From Symbiodinium natans (taxonomy: Eukaryota; Sar; Dinophyceae; Suessiales; Symbiodiniaceae): a stretch of DNA of 64,000 nucleotides. Each line of letters starts with the position of its first letter. Position 1 is the first letter of the stretch. The notes beneath the pieces were generated by a model. It ran no database searches, had not been told where the DNA came from, and worked only from the letters and a program-made list of their open reading frames with translations. The position numbers were made by a program, and so were the translations under genes. Shown piece by piece: positions 29,480 to 39,479 of the stretch. The stretch is taken from the NCBI GenBank assembly GCA_905221605.1, contig CAJNDS010000779.1, forward strand, positions 208,501-272,500, in the 5' to 3' direction.

Positions 29480-31430
29480 AAATTTTTATGCCTCGAAATT
29501 GCGGATCTTTGTATATGTTATTATGTTGCTGGTCGCACAGTCTAGAAATACGAGTGATACATCTTTTCCCGTCTCTCGGCCATGTCCATTGGTCTGAGCT
29601 GCCGGCGTCTTTGCGAAACCCGAATTGTGCTTTGGAAGTCCATGGGTCGATCACATCAGATATGCGTAGCTTCACCAGTGCGGCGAGAGCTTTACATAGA
29701 GTCTGAAGCAATGCTACCGGTCGATAGTTTTCAAATTTGGCCGCGTTGCCCTCCTTATATACTGATGTTGTGTTTCCATATAGATAAGCGCGCGAAAGTA
29801 TTCTCTAATGTGCTAGAGGCTTTGCGCAGTTTTTGATCGTTTAGCCACTCTAGAAGCTCCGCAGCAGTTTTGTCAGGTCCTCGTATTGTATTTCGTGAGG
29901 CTTCTTGATGACCGCGTTAAGTTCATCTAACTCCCAAGCGGTGTCCTTCTTGAAATTTTCACCTACGTGGGATAGTGCCTGTCTACGGGGGACATATTTC
30001 ACGCTTGTGTTTCCCACTGAACTTCGGCAAGATACTCTGCCGCCTTGATTGGGAAGCGCGATTTTGGGATGTAATTGCGCTAACTTGAAATTGCAAGTTA
30101 GAGGCACACATTTCAATCTTCGGAATCTTTTCACCTGCATCCTTGTACGTCCCTAGCCTCTGGCTGTTGTGTCATGTGTTTCCGTTTGTCCCGGCGCAAA
30201 TGGTTATGCAATGTTTGTTCAGCTTCGTTCGCTTCATGTGTTCGCCCTTGTTGCGTTATGTGTTGTTTATCAGTTCATCACTGAGGAGGTGCCATGTGAC
30301 ATCAGAGCTGCAAGGTCCTCTGGCGTTCGTGGCTGCAGCATCTTGTAAAATGCTTGCCAACCCCTAAACCCTAAACCCTCAGAAGGATCTTCGCTTGCGG
30401 AAACCTGTTGGTCTCCATATGCTGTGGAAACAAGTTGGCTGTAACTTTGTCACTGTCCATTACTAGGTGAACGATATGCTTGTGGCTTTTGCAGAGTGTT
30501 CTTTCCTTTCGAGCGAGTATCGGTTGACGCTTGCTACTAAATGTTCGTGGTCAGATGCGATCGAATGTTGCAGCTTCGTTTCGATGCTTGTAACCGATTT
30601 TTGCCACGGCTGTCTGATGCAAATGCAATCAATTTGAGTATGTCGGTTTGTCATGTATGGAATTGTACAACTCGGCATAGTCGTGTTCTCATATGTTTAT
30701 TGATTTGGCATTACCTTTTCCGGAACATGGTTTTCGTGACTGCAAGGCGTCTTTCCTGACATAGCTCAGCGAAGCTGTGTCTGCTTTCTGCTGTTTCTCA
30801 GGTAGTTGCTCTATGGTGCTAGTATCTTCTCTGAACATGTATGGCACAAATATGATGAGGACGCTGTTCCGTGAGTCTGGCGGTGAAGTCACCTAGAATG
30901 ATATTTTTTCGCGACTCGGGATGCTTACAACGAAATCATGTAGTTCCTCGTAAGACTCCGCTTCTTCACTTTAACTCTTTCCAGCCTGAGGCACCTATGC
31001 AACTGTTATTTACATTCATACGAAGGGGAAGGTACCAAAACAAACTAGCACACTTCGGCCGGTACTTTGTCGCATGTCACGCTTGTAGGCATTCAATCTA
31101 CTTGAATAAGCAAACTGGGTTCCTCACTTCTCCGCATCTAAACTCTAAGTTGTATAGTTCTAATTAATTTCTGTCAAGGGTTTCGTTTTCGGACTCTTTT
31201 CTTTTGTCCTAGCAATCGCCGCAGCGGCTTCCTGTTCAAATGCGACGCTGGTTTAAAAAGGGAATGTGTAACCTCCATGAATGGCTTCTCGACAACTTCT
31301 GCATTTACCCGGCTTTATCGGAGGGCTAGAATTTCAATGTAGTTTTTCTCCATTGTGCGTACTTCTTTTTTGGCATCCAAAGATTTGGGCAAGCCCACCA
31401 TTCAAGTTGAGCGTAGCTAGCTTTTGACTG
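29480..31430 (-). pseudogene. Decayed LINE: APE-type endonuclease and start of RT
   Basis: On the minus strand, near 31,430, LATLNLNGG resembles the start of an apurinic-type endonuclease. Near 30,600-30,480, NRHTQIDCICI and ASDHEHLVAS match the C-terminal endonuclease motif (SDH). From 30,140 down come AWELDELNAVIKK, then VYKEGNAAKFENYRPVALLQ (NYRPV, the RT entry motif), AQFGFRK and VFLDC (motif A start). Many stops and frameshifts in between. It ends inside RT at ~29,480, so the 3' half is missing here. Confidence 0.7.
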
Positions 31431-33349
31431 ACCGGGCGGAGGTTGGGGGGCTTGTGCAGCATTCTCTGGGGCAGTTGCATAGTGCTTGTGCTGGCATCTG
31501 TTGTGTGGGTGGGCATCACTAGGGTTCTTGAGCAACAGATTTAGTCTCATCCTGCGTAGCCAGATCAGGATCATTCTTCCTCAGCTGTCTATCCTTCCCT
31601 CGCTCTTCAGTGAGCTATGCTTTGCGATTTGCTTTCCTTTGTAGCGTAGAAGTTTGGGATCTCTTGTATTTCAGCGTGCGTCGTCCTCCAAAGGCGTTTG
31701 CGCATCCTTAAGCTGAGGCTTCGGGTCGGGCATCAATTCGCTCCCACTCCAGGGGGCGGCGGGTGTCCCACCACACCGTTAGAGGGTTGAGGTTTTTGTA
31801 TTCTGTCAGCATTTTTTGTTTGTAGACTTATCCATAAATTTGCTTGTTGTTTTGCGCCATCTTCTCCAAGATACGCCTGAAAGAGGCATTCGGTGACATG
31901 TTCGATGAGGCTTTCAAGGATGTTTTTTTGTATCGTCTCGCGGTTGTGGGCATGCCCTATTCGATGACGTGTTCGGTGAAGTAATCGCAGGACTACCCTT
32001 CGCATGGTGATACAATGTAATTGTAAAGACATCCCATAGCTCTGCATGGTTTAGAAAGTTTAGGGCTTAGGGCTTGGAGTTTAGAGTGTGGGAGGTGGTT
32101 GCTGGAAGGATGAAGGGCTTTCGGGAGGATTCGGATGATCTGGGACGAAACCCTAAACCCCTAAACCCCTTAAATCCCAAACTCCGCTAAATCCGATCCT
32201 GCGGCTTTGTATCTTCAGACCTGTGACCCTAAATCCTAAACCCTCAACCCGAAACCCTAAAACCATAGCCAGCCTTCAAAAGCAGACTGAAGCCCTAGAT
32301 CCCGCACCCCAAATCTCCTGAAGTAATGTAGGGGCCTTAACAACTCGAACAGGGTTTTGGTGCAGATCATGATTTAATTCCCATGAAGGAACCCCCAAAA
32401 TAGTTTTGGTAATTAAGCCTAAACCCTAAGCCCTGAACCCTAAACCCCTACAGTACTTCCTGAAACCTGACATCGAGAAGTGCAGAAGCCCGAAGCGGAA
32501 GGGCGAGGGCTCCGGGGAGCCCTGCTTCCTAATTTTGTGGCTGAAGGTTTGCTCTTTAGGGTTTAGGGTTTGGAGTTTAGGGCTTAGGGCTTAGGGTTTT
32601 TTCCTATTTCGGGTTTAGGGCTTCCAACTTTTGTGGCCAAAGCTGAGGAATTTGGGGTGTGTTTCGGGCTTAGAGCTCTTTTCGGGGGGAACAGAAGGTA
32701 TCCTTATCTGCTATCTTAAGTTCGTACAGTCCAGTGGTTGTTCTTATGTTTCCTTCTGGGACCTATGAGCAGAGCAGCAAGGCTTAGGGTTGGCTTACAT
32801 GTAATGAATTTGCGGGGTAGCGGGGTCTGCGACATTTGGGTTTTGGCGTGGGGGGGGGAACCGGGTTTCGGGTTCGGCTGCTATGTTTGCTTCTGTCACC
32901 GTGAGCTTCAACCCTTAGTCCATCCAGCAGTCATATATCAATCAGAGTACTGGCGGTTCTATTACTGGTTCAGTTTAGGCTACTGGACCTCCTCTGCGTG
33001 GGTTTCAACATGATGCAAAAGCCAACAACGTCAGAGCGGCCAGAGCAAATATCCCCGGGACTGAGCTCAACCCCAGCGCCGAATGGAGCGATCTCGACCT
33101 TGCTTCGAAATTATGGGGTTTAGGGTTTAGGGCATACGGGGTTTATGGGGTTTATGGGGTTTAGGGCTTGTGGTGTTAATGGGGTTTAGGGCTTGGGATC
33201 TTGGGTTTAGATATGTTGGAATAAGTGCGATGAGTAGCTCGCCAGGTCTCAACAGTGCCCGGAAGCCTGAACCTCCAACAGCCATACGACCCATAACATC
33301 GTGCCCAAGAACCGAAACCCTAAAATCACTAATACCCTAAACCCTAAAC
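31430..33349. other. Spacer with degenerate telomere-like words and a MITE copy
   Basis: TTTAGGG/CCCTAAA words at 32,050-32,090, 32,145-32,270, 32,560-32,620 and 33,113-33,200; MITE-like copy at 32,327-32,420. The minus-strand patch 33,030-33,110 (KVEIAPFGAGVELSPGD) could be an exon, but its plus strand is also open and coherent. Confidence 0.45.
32327..32420. mobile_element. MITE-like palindromic element, copy 2
   Basis: Starts TGTAGGGGCCTTAA, ends GGTAATTAAGCCT, and shares AGGAACCCCCAAAATAGTTT with copy 1 at 7,974-8,052. Confidence 0.55.
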
Positions 33350-33491
33350 CCCGTCGCCGGGGTGCAGCCGGGATGAAGCCGCACTGATAACCCAACGCGC
33401 CCTCCAAGAGATCCATGACATAATCCTCGGCTTCTTCAGTTTTGTTTGGGATGAACCCTTGTTGGGCTCCCACGAGAATCTTTGCACGACC
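33350..33491 (-). CDS. Candidate exon, 47 codons
   Basis: Acceptor AAAAAG (alternative GCAAAG four codons on) and a GT donor in CGGG/GTTTAGGG, so the intron would begin inside a telomere-like tract. Reads GRAKILVGAQQGFIPNKTEE, then AEDYVMDLLEGALGYQCGF and IPAAPRRR. Acidic and well balanced; clearly unlike repeat translation. It enters in phase 0, fitting 33631-33710. Function unknown. Confidence 0.6.
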
Positions 33492-33630
33492 CTTTTTACG
33501 GCTAGAACTGCTGCACTGCCTGCCTCTTTCCACGACCCTATCACTTCGTCTACTATGCATAAACCCTACGCCCAAACCCGAATCTTCAAACCCCTACTCA
33601 ACTACTAAAACAGAAAACTTTATTCAAAAC

Positions 33631-33710
33631 CTCTTGAAAACAGAGGCCAGGCTCGGATTCAGCTGCACGGTAGTCGAACCTCGCAGCCGCCAAGTCGCGC
33701 TCGATGTCAC
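33631..33710 (-). CDS. Candidate exon, 26 codons
   Basis: Acceptor GGGGAG and donor CAAGAG/GTTTTG. Two bases and then DIERDLAAARFDYRAAESEP, GLCFQE; exit phase 0. Helical with many charged residues. Next to the exon at 33350-33491 and in phase with it. Confidence 0.5.
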
Positions 33711-33719
33711 CTCCCCAGA

Positions 33720-36040
33720 GCCCAGAGCTTAGGGTTTTGGGCTTAGTAGTTTAGGGGCGTCAGGGTTTTTATGGGTTTAGGAGTTTAGGGGTTTCGGGTT
33801 TTGAGCCAGAAGAGGACTTTGGTGCATTTTCGAACAGAAGCATGTAGGATCATGAGAGGGTATTTGTAGTTCTTCAGATCTCTACACTGCAAAGGTTCGG
33901 TAAGGGCTTTGGTCTACGGTGTTAGAAGGGTGTGGGTGGGGGTTGGGCTCAAACTAGTGCATTGACTTCCCGCACAAGTCGATCGAGGTTTTGGGTTTCA
34001 GGTTTCAGGGCTTTAGGGTTGAAGGCTTGGAAGAAAGTCACAGCCCCAACTTGCCGCTAGAAGCTACTGCTGTGTTTCCCTGTCTGCAAGGAGCCCACTG
34101 TCCATCGTCTAGAACGCCTACGCCGCCCCAAACTTGCAGTAAAGCCCCAAACCGTTCAGCCCGAAAGCGTAAACCCTAGAATTTTGAGCTCGAAAACTGG
34201 GCTCGACTCCAAGATCCTAAACAACCATAGTGTATGCTAGGCTTTAGGGTTCAGGGTTTAGGGTTTGGGGGATGTTTAGGGCTCATAATTACACAGGCCA
34301 GAGACTCTTGGCTTAAGGGAAAATGCCCCAGAATAGAGTGGGTTTAAGTATGATTCCGTGGATGCACACATACATTCGTACATACATGACATGAGTAAAC
34401 ACACTACCTCTGTGCGTGTGTATAGAGATATATGGAGTATATTAATATAAATATACATAGAAGAGAGAGAATCAACAGCTACCTTCCTGTGCCTTGCATG
34501 CAATCGTTCCAGTCCGCATACATCATATTCTCCGGCGCCATCGACCCGTCTCCTGTTTAGGGGTTTAGGGCTTAGGGTATGTTTAGGGTTCAGGCTTATT
34601 GTGGAGGAATGGGTTAGATTTAAACACCCCTGACAGAAACGCTTGCCACGGAACCGGCGTAGGTATAGCAGGGCACTACCTTGGGGGGGGGGGCTTAATA
34701 AAGTTGGCCCAAGTGGTGCAGGGTCTTAGGGCAATGAATGTAGGATTTAGGGCCAGTTAGGCCGAGACAGGGTTCAGGGTACCAGGCCCAAGAATCTGCA
34801 GCTTAGAATGTACACCGCGAGAGCCTCGAATCAACCACGCAGGCCTCCAAAAACTGCGACGTCGATTCCATAAGCTCAACAACTAGCCACAAAAACATCC
34901 CTATGCACATCTCCGGTGTTACTCACCACGTAGGCTGTGTTTGGAAATCCCACCCCATCCCACTGCCGCACCCCCGAAAAGAGCACGTCGAAAAGCCCTG
35001 CCGCAATATCCACTTTCGAGAACCCTAAAGCCGTGTGAACTCAGGGCAGGGGTTAGATGGATGGTCTAGGGCGTAGGGTTTAGGGCTCGCGAAATGACTG
35101 AACAAAAACACGCTTCCACCCACAGGAATGTATTTTGCATCACATTGCCATCCTTATTCTTGCTTGAATATGGAACCTTGACCAAGAAAGAAAATAGCTA
35201 CTTAGCAGCACAAACTTTGTTCCTATGAAACTAAACAACAAGGGCGGCAAGTTCCCAACCAAGCCTTTTCAGAGTTCCCAATGCCAACTCCTGACATCCC
35301 TAAAATCCTGAAACCGGGCCCGCTGCCTCCACCCCACTGGCCGAAGATGCCCCCGGCACCCTTGGCAACTTCACAAGGATGGTATGACTCCAGGGCTTGC
35401 TCCTCACGTGCAAAGGAACTATAGGGTTACGGGCCAGAAAGGGCGCAAAAGGGTTCTGCAATAGGGTCCCTCTTAAAGGGTACAAAAGGGTCCTTTCTAG
35501 GGTCCCCGTCAAAGGGCACTGCAGTTTTCTACATATGCCCGGATGCCTACTTCCCCGTCCAGAGATCCAGCAAAAGATCCAGTGCAACGCGTACAGTAAC
35601 CCTACTATGATAGGGTCCCTTCAAAGGTACTGTAAGGCTCAAAAATAGGGTGCCGTTGAAAGGGTACTAGAGGGCTCCATAATCAGGTCCCCTTTGAGGT
35701 TGGGGGCTGAAGCTTAGTTTTCGGGTTAGGATTCTGCCGCTGGTATCTAGCAGTCGTAATATTCGTAATAGTATAGTAGGAGATGCAAGGCTACCCAAGC
35801 CGTTTGAGGATCCCAGTGTGCCTAAACCCTAAGCCCCAAACCCAACGCCGCAAGCCCTGAAACCCAGAGACCCCTTATACCCTCAACCCCAAATTCGATA
35901 GGCTGCTAACGTAAGCACAACCATAATCGCATAAGGGGACAGATTCCTATTGACCCGTGTCTGAACCCTGAACCTCCACTCGCTCAACCGGCTCCCCCAA
36001 AACCCGAATCCCCAAACCCTAATCCCTAAACCCCTATACC
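33720..36040. other. Intron or spacer DNA
   Basis: Heptamer-like words, a (TA)/(AC) rich piece at 34,360-34,460, a G-run at 34,684-34,693 and the AGGGTCCC repeat at 35,430-35,660. The minus-strand patch 35,325-35,395 (CEVAKGAGGIFGQWGGG) may be a small exon, but no splice pair could be fixed. Confidence 0.4.
35430..35665. repeat. Dispersed tandem words AGGGTCCCTTCAAAGGGTAC
   Basis: Five or so imperfect copies at irregular spacing. Similar in make-up to the block at 10,990-11,085 in the opposite sense. Confidence 0.55.
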
Positions 36041-36046
36041 CTAGAC

Positions 36047-36122
36047 CCTCTCCTGTGTCGAGGGATCTGCCTCCAACTCCGATCGTCTCTGCACTTCCTC
36101 GTCCTGCCCACCGGCTTCCCAG
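36047..36122 (-). CDS. Candidate exon, acidic
   Basis: Acceptor CTGAAAG and GT donor GAGAGG/GTCTAGGG. One base and then 25 codons, WEAGGQDEEVQRRSELEADP, STQER. Exit phase 0. Acidic low-hydrophobic segment, perhaps a linker. Confidence 0.45.
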
Positions 36123-36136
36123 CTTTCAGGACCCTG

Positions 36137-36197
36137 CCTAAACCCTAAACCCTAAATCCTAAACCCTAAACCCTAGTCCCTAAACCCTAAACCCCAA
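36137..36197 (-). repeat. CCCTAAA telomere-like tract
   Basis: Seven or eight tandem CCCTAAA units on the plus strand with few errors, 15 bp from the exon candidate at 36047-36122. Confidence 0.85.
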
Positions 36198-36414
36198 GCC
36201 CTTTACAACTGTGGGATTCCGGGTTTGGGGACATTAGGATAGGACCCTAACACGAGTTGCTGTATGAGGGTGGCACACAATCTAAACGCCACCCTACCTC
36301 TGAGGGCGGCGCGGGAAGAAACAGTAGAGACTAGAAGAAAAACTCCGGCTTCAGAGCCTCGCCTTCCTAGGTGGGAAGCTGAAGGGAGGAGACTCTCCGG
36401 GGCGAGCCACAGGA

Positions 36415-36521
36415 GCGAATGGTTTTTTAGATGCATCTAAAGACCCTGCGAATGGTTTTTTAGATGCATCTAAAAAACCCTGCGGCGAATGGTTTTTAGA
36501 TGCATCTAAAAAACCATTCGC
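36415..36521. repeat. Three tandem perfect or near-perfect palindromes
   Basis: Three copies (from 36,415, 36,448 and 36,485) of GCGAATGGTTTTTTAGATGC, continuing CATCTAAA. Each is centred on ATGCAT with the core AGATGCATCT. The third copy is an almost perfect 37-bp palindrome, GCGAATGG...CCATTCGC; the first two have lost most of the right arm. Each can form a hairpin or cruciform. Confidence 0.9.
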
Positions 36522-36579
36522 AGCAGTCATTTCTTGTGTGACACGTTGCTTTGATGCTATCTTTCTGGCACGTTGTCAC

Positions 36580-36700
36580 ATGTGCAGCTTTCTGCTTCAA
36601 GAGAAGCCCGAAGAGCCACCAGTTGGCGAAACGCGTAGCGTGAAACCTCTTGAAGAGAAAAGAGTGCTGTCTTGCCGCGGCTAGAGTTGGTGCCTGTCTC
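36580..36700 (-). CDS. Possible exon
   Basis: The minus strand reads KTALFSLQEVSRYAFRQLVA, then LRASLEAES, a good amphipathic helix. The plus strand is also open (CSFLLQEKPEEPPVGE), and no convincing donor was found, so the strand is uncertain. Confidence 0.3.
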
Positions 36701-37109
36701 ACGCGTGCTTAGGATAGGACCTTGGTTCTTCTCACTGCTGGCGGACCACAAGGGTTTACAACAGCATTTTTCGGTTCTACAACCCTAAACGCTAAACCGC
36801 TAAACCCTTTGCCCTTGACCCTAAACCGTAAACCCTTACCCCCAAACGCGCCCCTAACCTTAAACCATTAGCCCTAAACCCTAAATGTTAAACCCTTAAC
36901 AGCCCAGAATTTTTGTGGGAATTCTGATTCGGGTTTTCCAGGCTTCCCAGAAGATCTGGGACTGAGCGCGCCCGCTTCAAAGAAAGGCTGGGGGTCAGAG
37001 GTTCGGGTGCCGGAACGTGGGGCTTGGGGGTGAGGGGTTTCGGGTGTAGGTTTAGGGCTTTAGGCTTAGGGTTTAGGGCCTCGGTTTGGGGTTTAAGGCT
37101 TAAGGCTTG

Positions 37110-37245
37110 GGGTTGAGGGATCCAAGATCGTCTCGAACATCTGGCTCGAAAGGCCCTCCCTGCGGAGTCTGCGGAAACCTTCGAGCGGAAGACTTCGGGA
37201 GAAACCTGTTTGACGGTTTCGGATTGAGGGTTTATGGATTTTGGT
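37110..37245 (-). CDS. Possible exon, frame unresolved
   Basis: Acceptor CAAACAG. All three minus-strand frames stay open and look protein-like (for instance RRFPQTPQGGPFEPDVRDD, or LEGFRRLRREGLSSQMF). It lies in the path of the minus-strand exon series. Confidence 0.3.
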
Positions 37246-37306
37246 TTTGGGTGTAACCCTGTCCGGACATCGATGTTGCGATGCTAAACCCGTAATCCGA
37301 CCAAAC

Positions 37307-37380
37307 TCCAAAACTCGCGCCAAGTTTGGCGGCTGGATCCGCCTCCTCGTCGAGGTAGGTCTCCGTGACGTCCTGGCCGA
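37307..37380 (-). CDS. Candidate exon, 24 codons
   Basis: Acceptor CTGCAAG and donor GGA/GTTTGG. Two bases and then GQDVTETYLDEEADPAAKLG, ASFG. The frame stays open past the donor (VWSDYGFSIATSMSG), so the exon may be longer, down to ~37,260. Confidence 0.5.
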
Positions 37381-37499
37381 CTTGCAGGCTGTATGTTGAA
37401 AGAAGTCTAACCCCTCCAAAGTTTGCCAGGAGGATTAGGGGGTTGAGGACTGGTTTGCAGAATGCACTCTTACTATCCGGCAGTGCATATTGCAGAATC

Positions 37500-38610
37500 A
37501 ACATATTGTGGTAGGGGTGCGCACCAGTCTAGACAAGCAAGGTACTTAAGGGTTTTGACAGGTTCTGGAAGTGAGGATTCGAATTGCTGCAACTGCCTCT
37601 GAAACATCGCTGTGTCTCACACATAGCTTGGCTGTGCTGATAGATGTTGTTTTGCTGACATCCAATGCACAATAAGTGGTTTGACACACACACACACGGA
37701 CATGTGTGCGTGTAGGAAACGAGGCTTACGACGCCAAGCCGCCTGCGAAACTTTTGCTCGGATCCCAGGCCGGCGTACTTCAGTTCTGTCTTTTAAGTCT
37801 GGTCCGAAAACCCTAAACCCTAAACCCTAAGCCTAAAGCCTAAAGCCTAAACGCAAAACTGTGGTCTGCTAACCTCCCTTTTTTCCCAGACAGGGCCCTA
37901 CAGCAGGAAGAGCACAGCCACAGACAACTCGGGATTGAAGGTTTGGACTGCCATACTAAGGGGCTCAATTTTTGGAATCGGGTTTGGGAGTACAGTCTGC
38001 TATGCAAAAGACTAAGGACCCCCCAACATAATCTTGGTGATTGTTAAAGTTTAGGCCCTTAGAATAACTTCAGCAAAGATTCCAAGCCTACTATAAAGCA
38101 CTTAAACCGTAATAAAAACCAATAATGTCCTTATTCATGCTGAGGCTTTTTTCATGATCATAAAGATAAAATCAAGAAACCTAAGGCCCAGAGCGAAAAG
38201 GGCTTTAGGGTTAACCCCCTGGATGTTCGGAGGCTGCAAGCTCCATCTGGACCTAAGAAAACTTCCTTTTTAGGGTTCCTTAGTATGAGTTCATTATTTC
38301 AATCCTTGAAAAGGTAGGTTCTTTGGGGTCCAGGTAAGACTTCAAGCCCCGTAATGACCAAGCTCCATGGGTTCAGAGTTTAGGATACAGTTCTTAGGGT
38401 TTGGAGTCTAGGCCCGAGCCGAAAGCCCGAAGTTGAAGAGTTTGACAGCCCTGAACCCCAAACACCAAACCCTAAACCCTGACCCCAATGTTTTCCCCCT
38501 AATACGTAACCTAAGCCTGAAGCCCTTAAACCATCCTACCCTCCTACCCTAAAACTGCAAGCCGCTAAACCATCCTAAACCCCAAGACCCTCCTCCTCTG
38601 AAGCCTCAAT
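37500..38610. other. Intron or spacer DNA
   Basis: CA microsatellite at ~37,685, CCCTAAA words at 37,808-37,850, and a partial MITE-family relative at ~38,005-38,060. Nothing coding seen. Confidence 0.45.
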
Positions 38611-38617
38611 TTCCGGC

Positions 38618-38680
38618 CTGCCAGAGGTTCTCATAGTTCAAGCACTCCGCCGAGTACTTTGGCTGCTGAGCCCTGAACTC
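38618..38680 (-). CDS. Candidate exon, 21 codons
   Basis: Acceptor GGCGAG and GC donor CAG/GCCGGA enclose EFRAQQPKYSAECLNYENLW plus Gln. Phase 0 at both ends, directly continuing the exon at 39206-39274. Tyr, Trp and Cys content argues for real protein. Confidence 0.5.
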
Positions 38681-39205
38681 CTCGCCAGGGGTTTTTGGGA
38701 GACGGATTTAAGATTGCAGTCTAAAGAGTAGGGTTTAGAGCTTAGGTTTAAGGTTTCAAGACTTGATAAGGCTTTTGCATAAGGTTTTTGCTAGGCTAGG
38801 CTTGTATATGGATTTTTGGGTTTTTCAACCTTCCATGACGAGCACTCAAAGCAGGAGTTTCTGTGAGTGCTGCGAAGGCTTCGGCTTCGGGTATATGAGT
38901 CAAGAACGCTAAGCAACACAAGACTTTCGCTGTTCGCGGGGTGGGAAAAAGCTGAAGCTACCCTTAGAAAGCTCTTGGTGCTTGACACGGAGGTCAATCC
39001 TACTTCTCCCATTACGCTTGCTATCGACCCTCAAAAGCCACCGGTCCGCGTGCCTTCGGCAATTTACTGCGACCCCATCAGAACAAAACTTAGATACTAG
39101 AAGAAAGTAGATTGCAAGACCTGTACACGCTGTACACCCGAAGACTCCCCTAATTACACCCAAACCGTAAGCCCAAACCCGAGACCCCAAACCCCGAAGA
39201 CTTGC

Positions 39206-39274
39206 CGCCTCCAGCTCCGGCATCTTAGGTGTCGGGGGCCGGCGCGGAGGCTTCATGCTCAAGGCCTCCAGCAT
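39206..39274 (-). CDS. Candidate exon with GC donor
   Basis: Excellent acceptor (pyrimidine-rich, TTTGTTTTCAG) and consensus GC donor GCG/GCAAGT. Exactly 23 codons, MLEALSMKPPRRPPTPKMPE, LEA, phase 0 at both ends. It begins with ATG, but the strong acceptor suggests an internal exon. Confidence 0.6.
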
Positions 39275-39479
39275 CTGAAAACAAATCCCTCTAAGAAAGG
39301 GCCTTAATGAATGAAAGCAGAACCGGGTTCCTTCAAAAAGGTTTCGTGAAGGGGGGTCCGTAACATTCAGCAAGGACATCGAATTTCAATAGCCCAGGGC
39401 GCTCCCTCTTGAAAGAGACTTGGATAAGCCTAAAACCTAAACCCGAGGCAGCAGGGCTCTAAACCCTAAACCCCAAACC

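Noticed and set aside
38867-39100. Plus-strand gene reading KAEATLRKLLVLDTEVNPTS
   Set aside because: Attractive frame, but the minus strand is open in two frames over the same bases and no splice sites fit; left unassigned.
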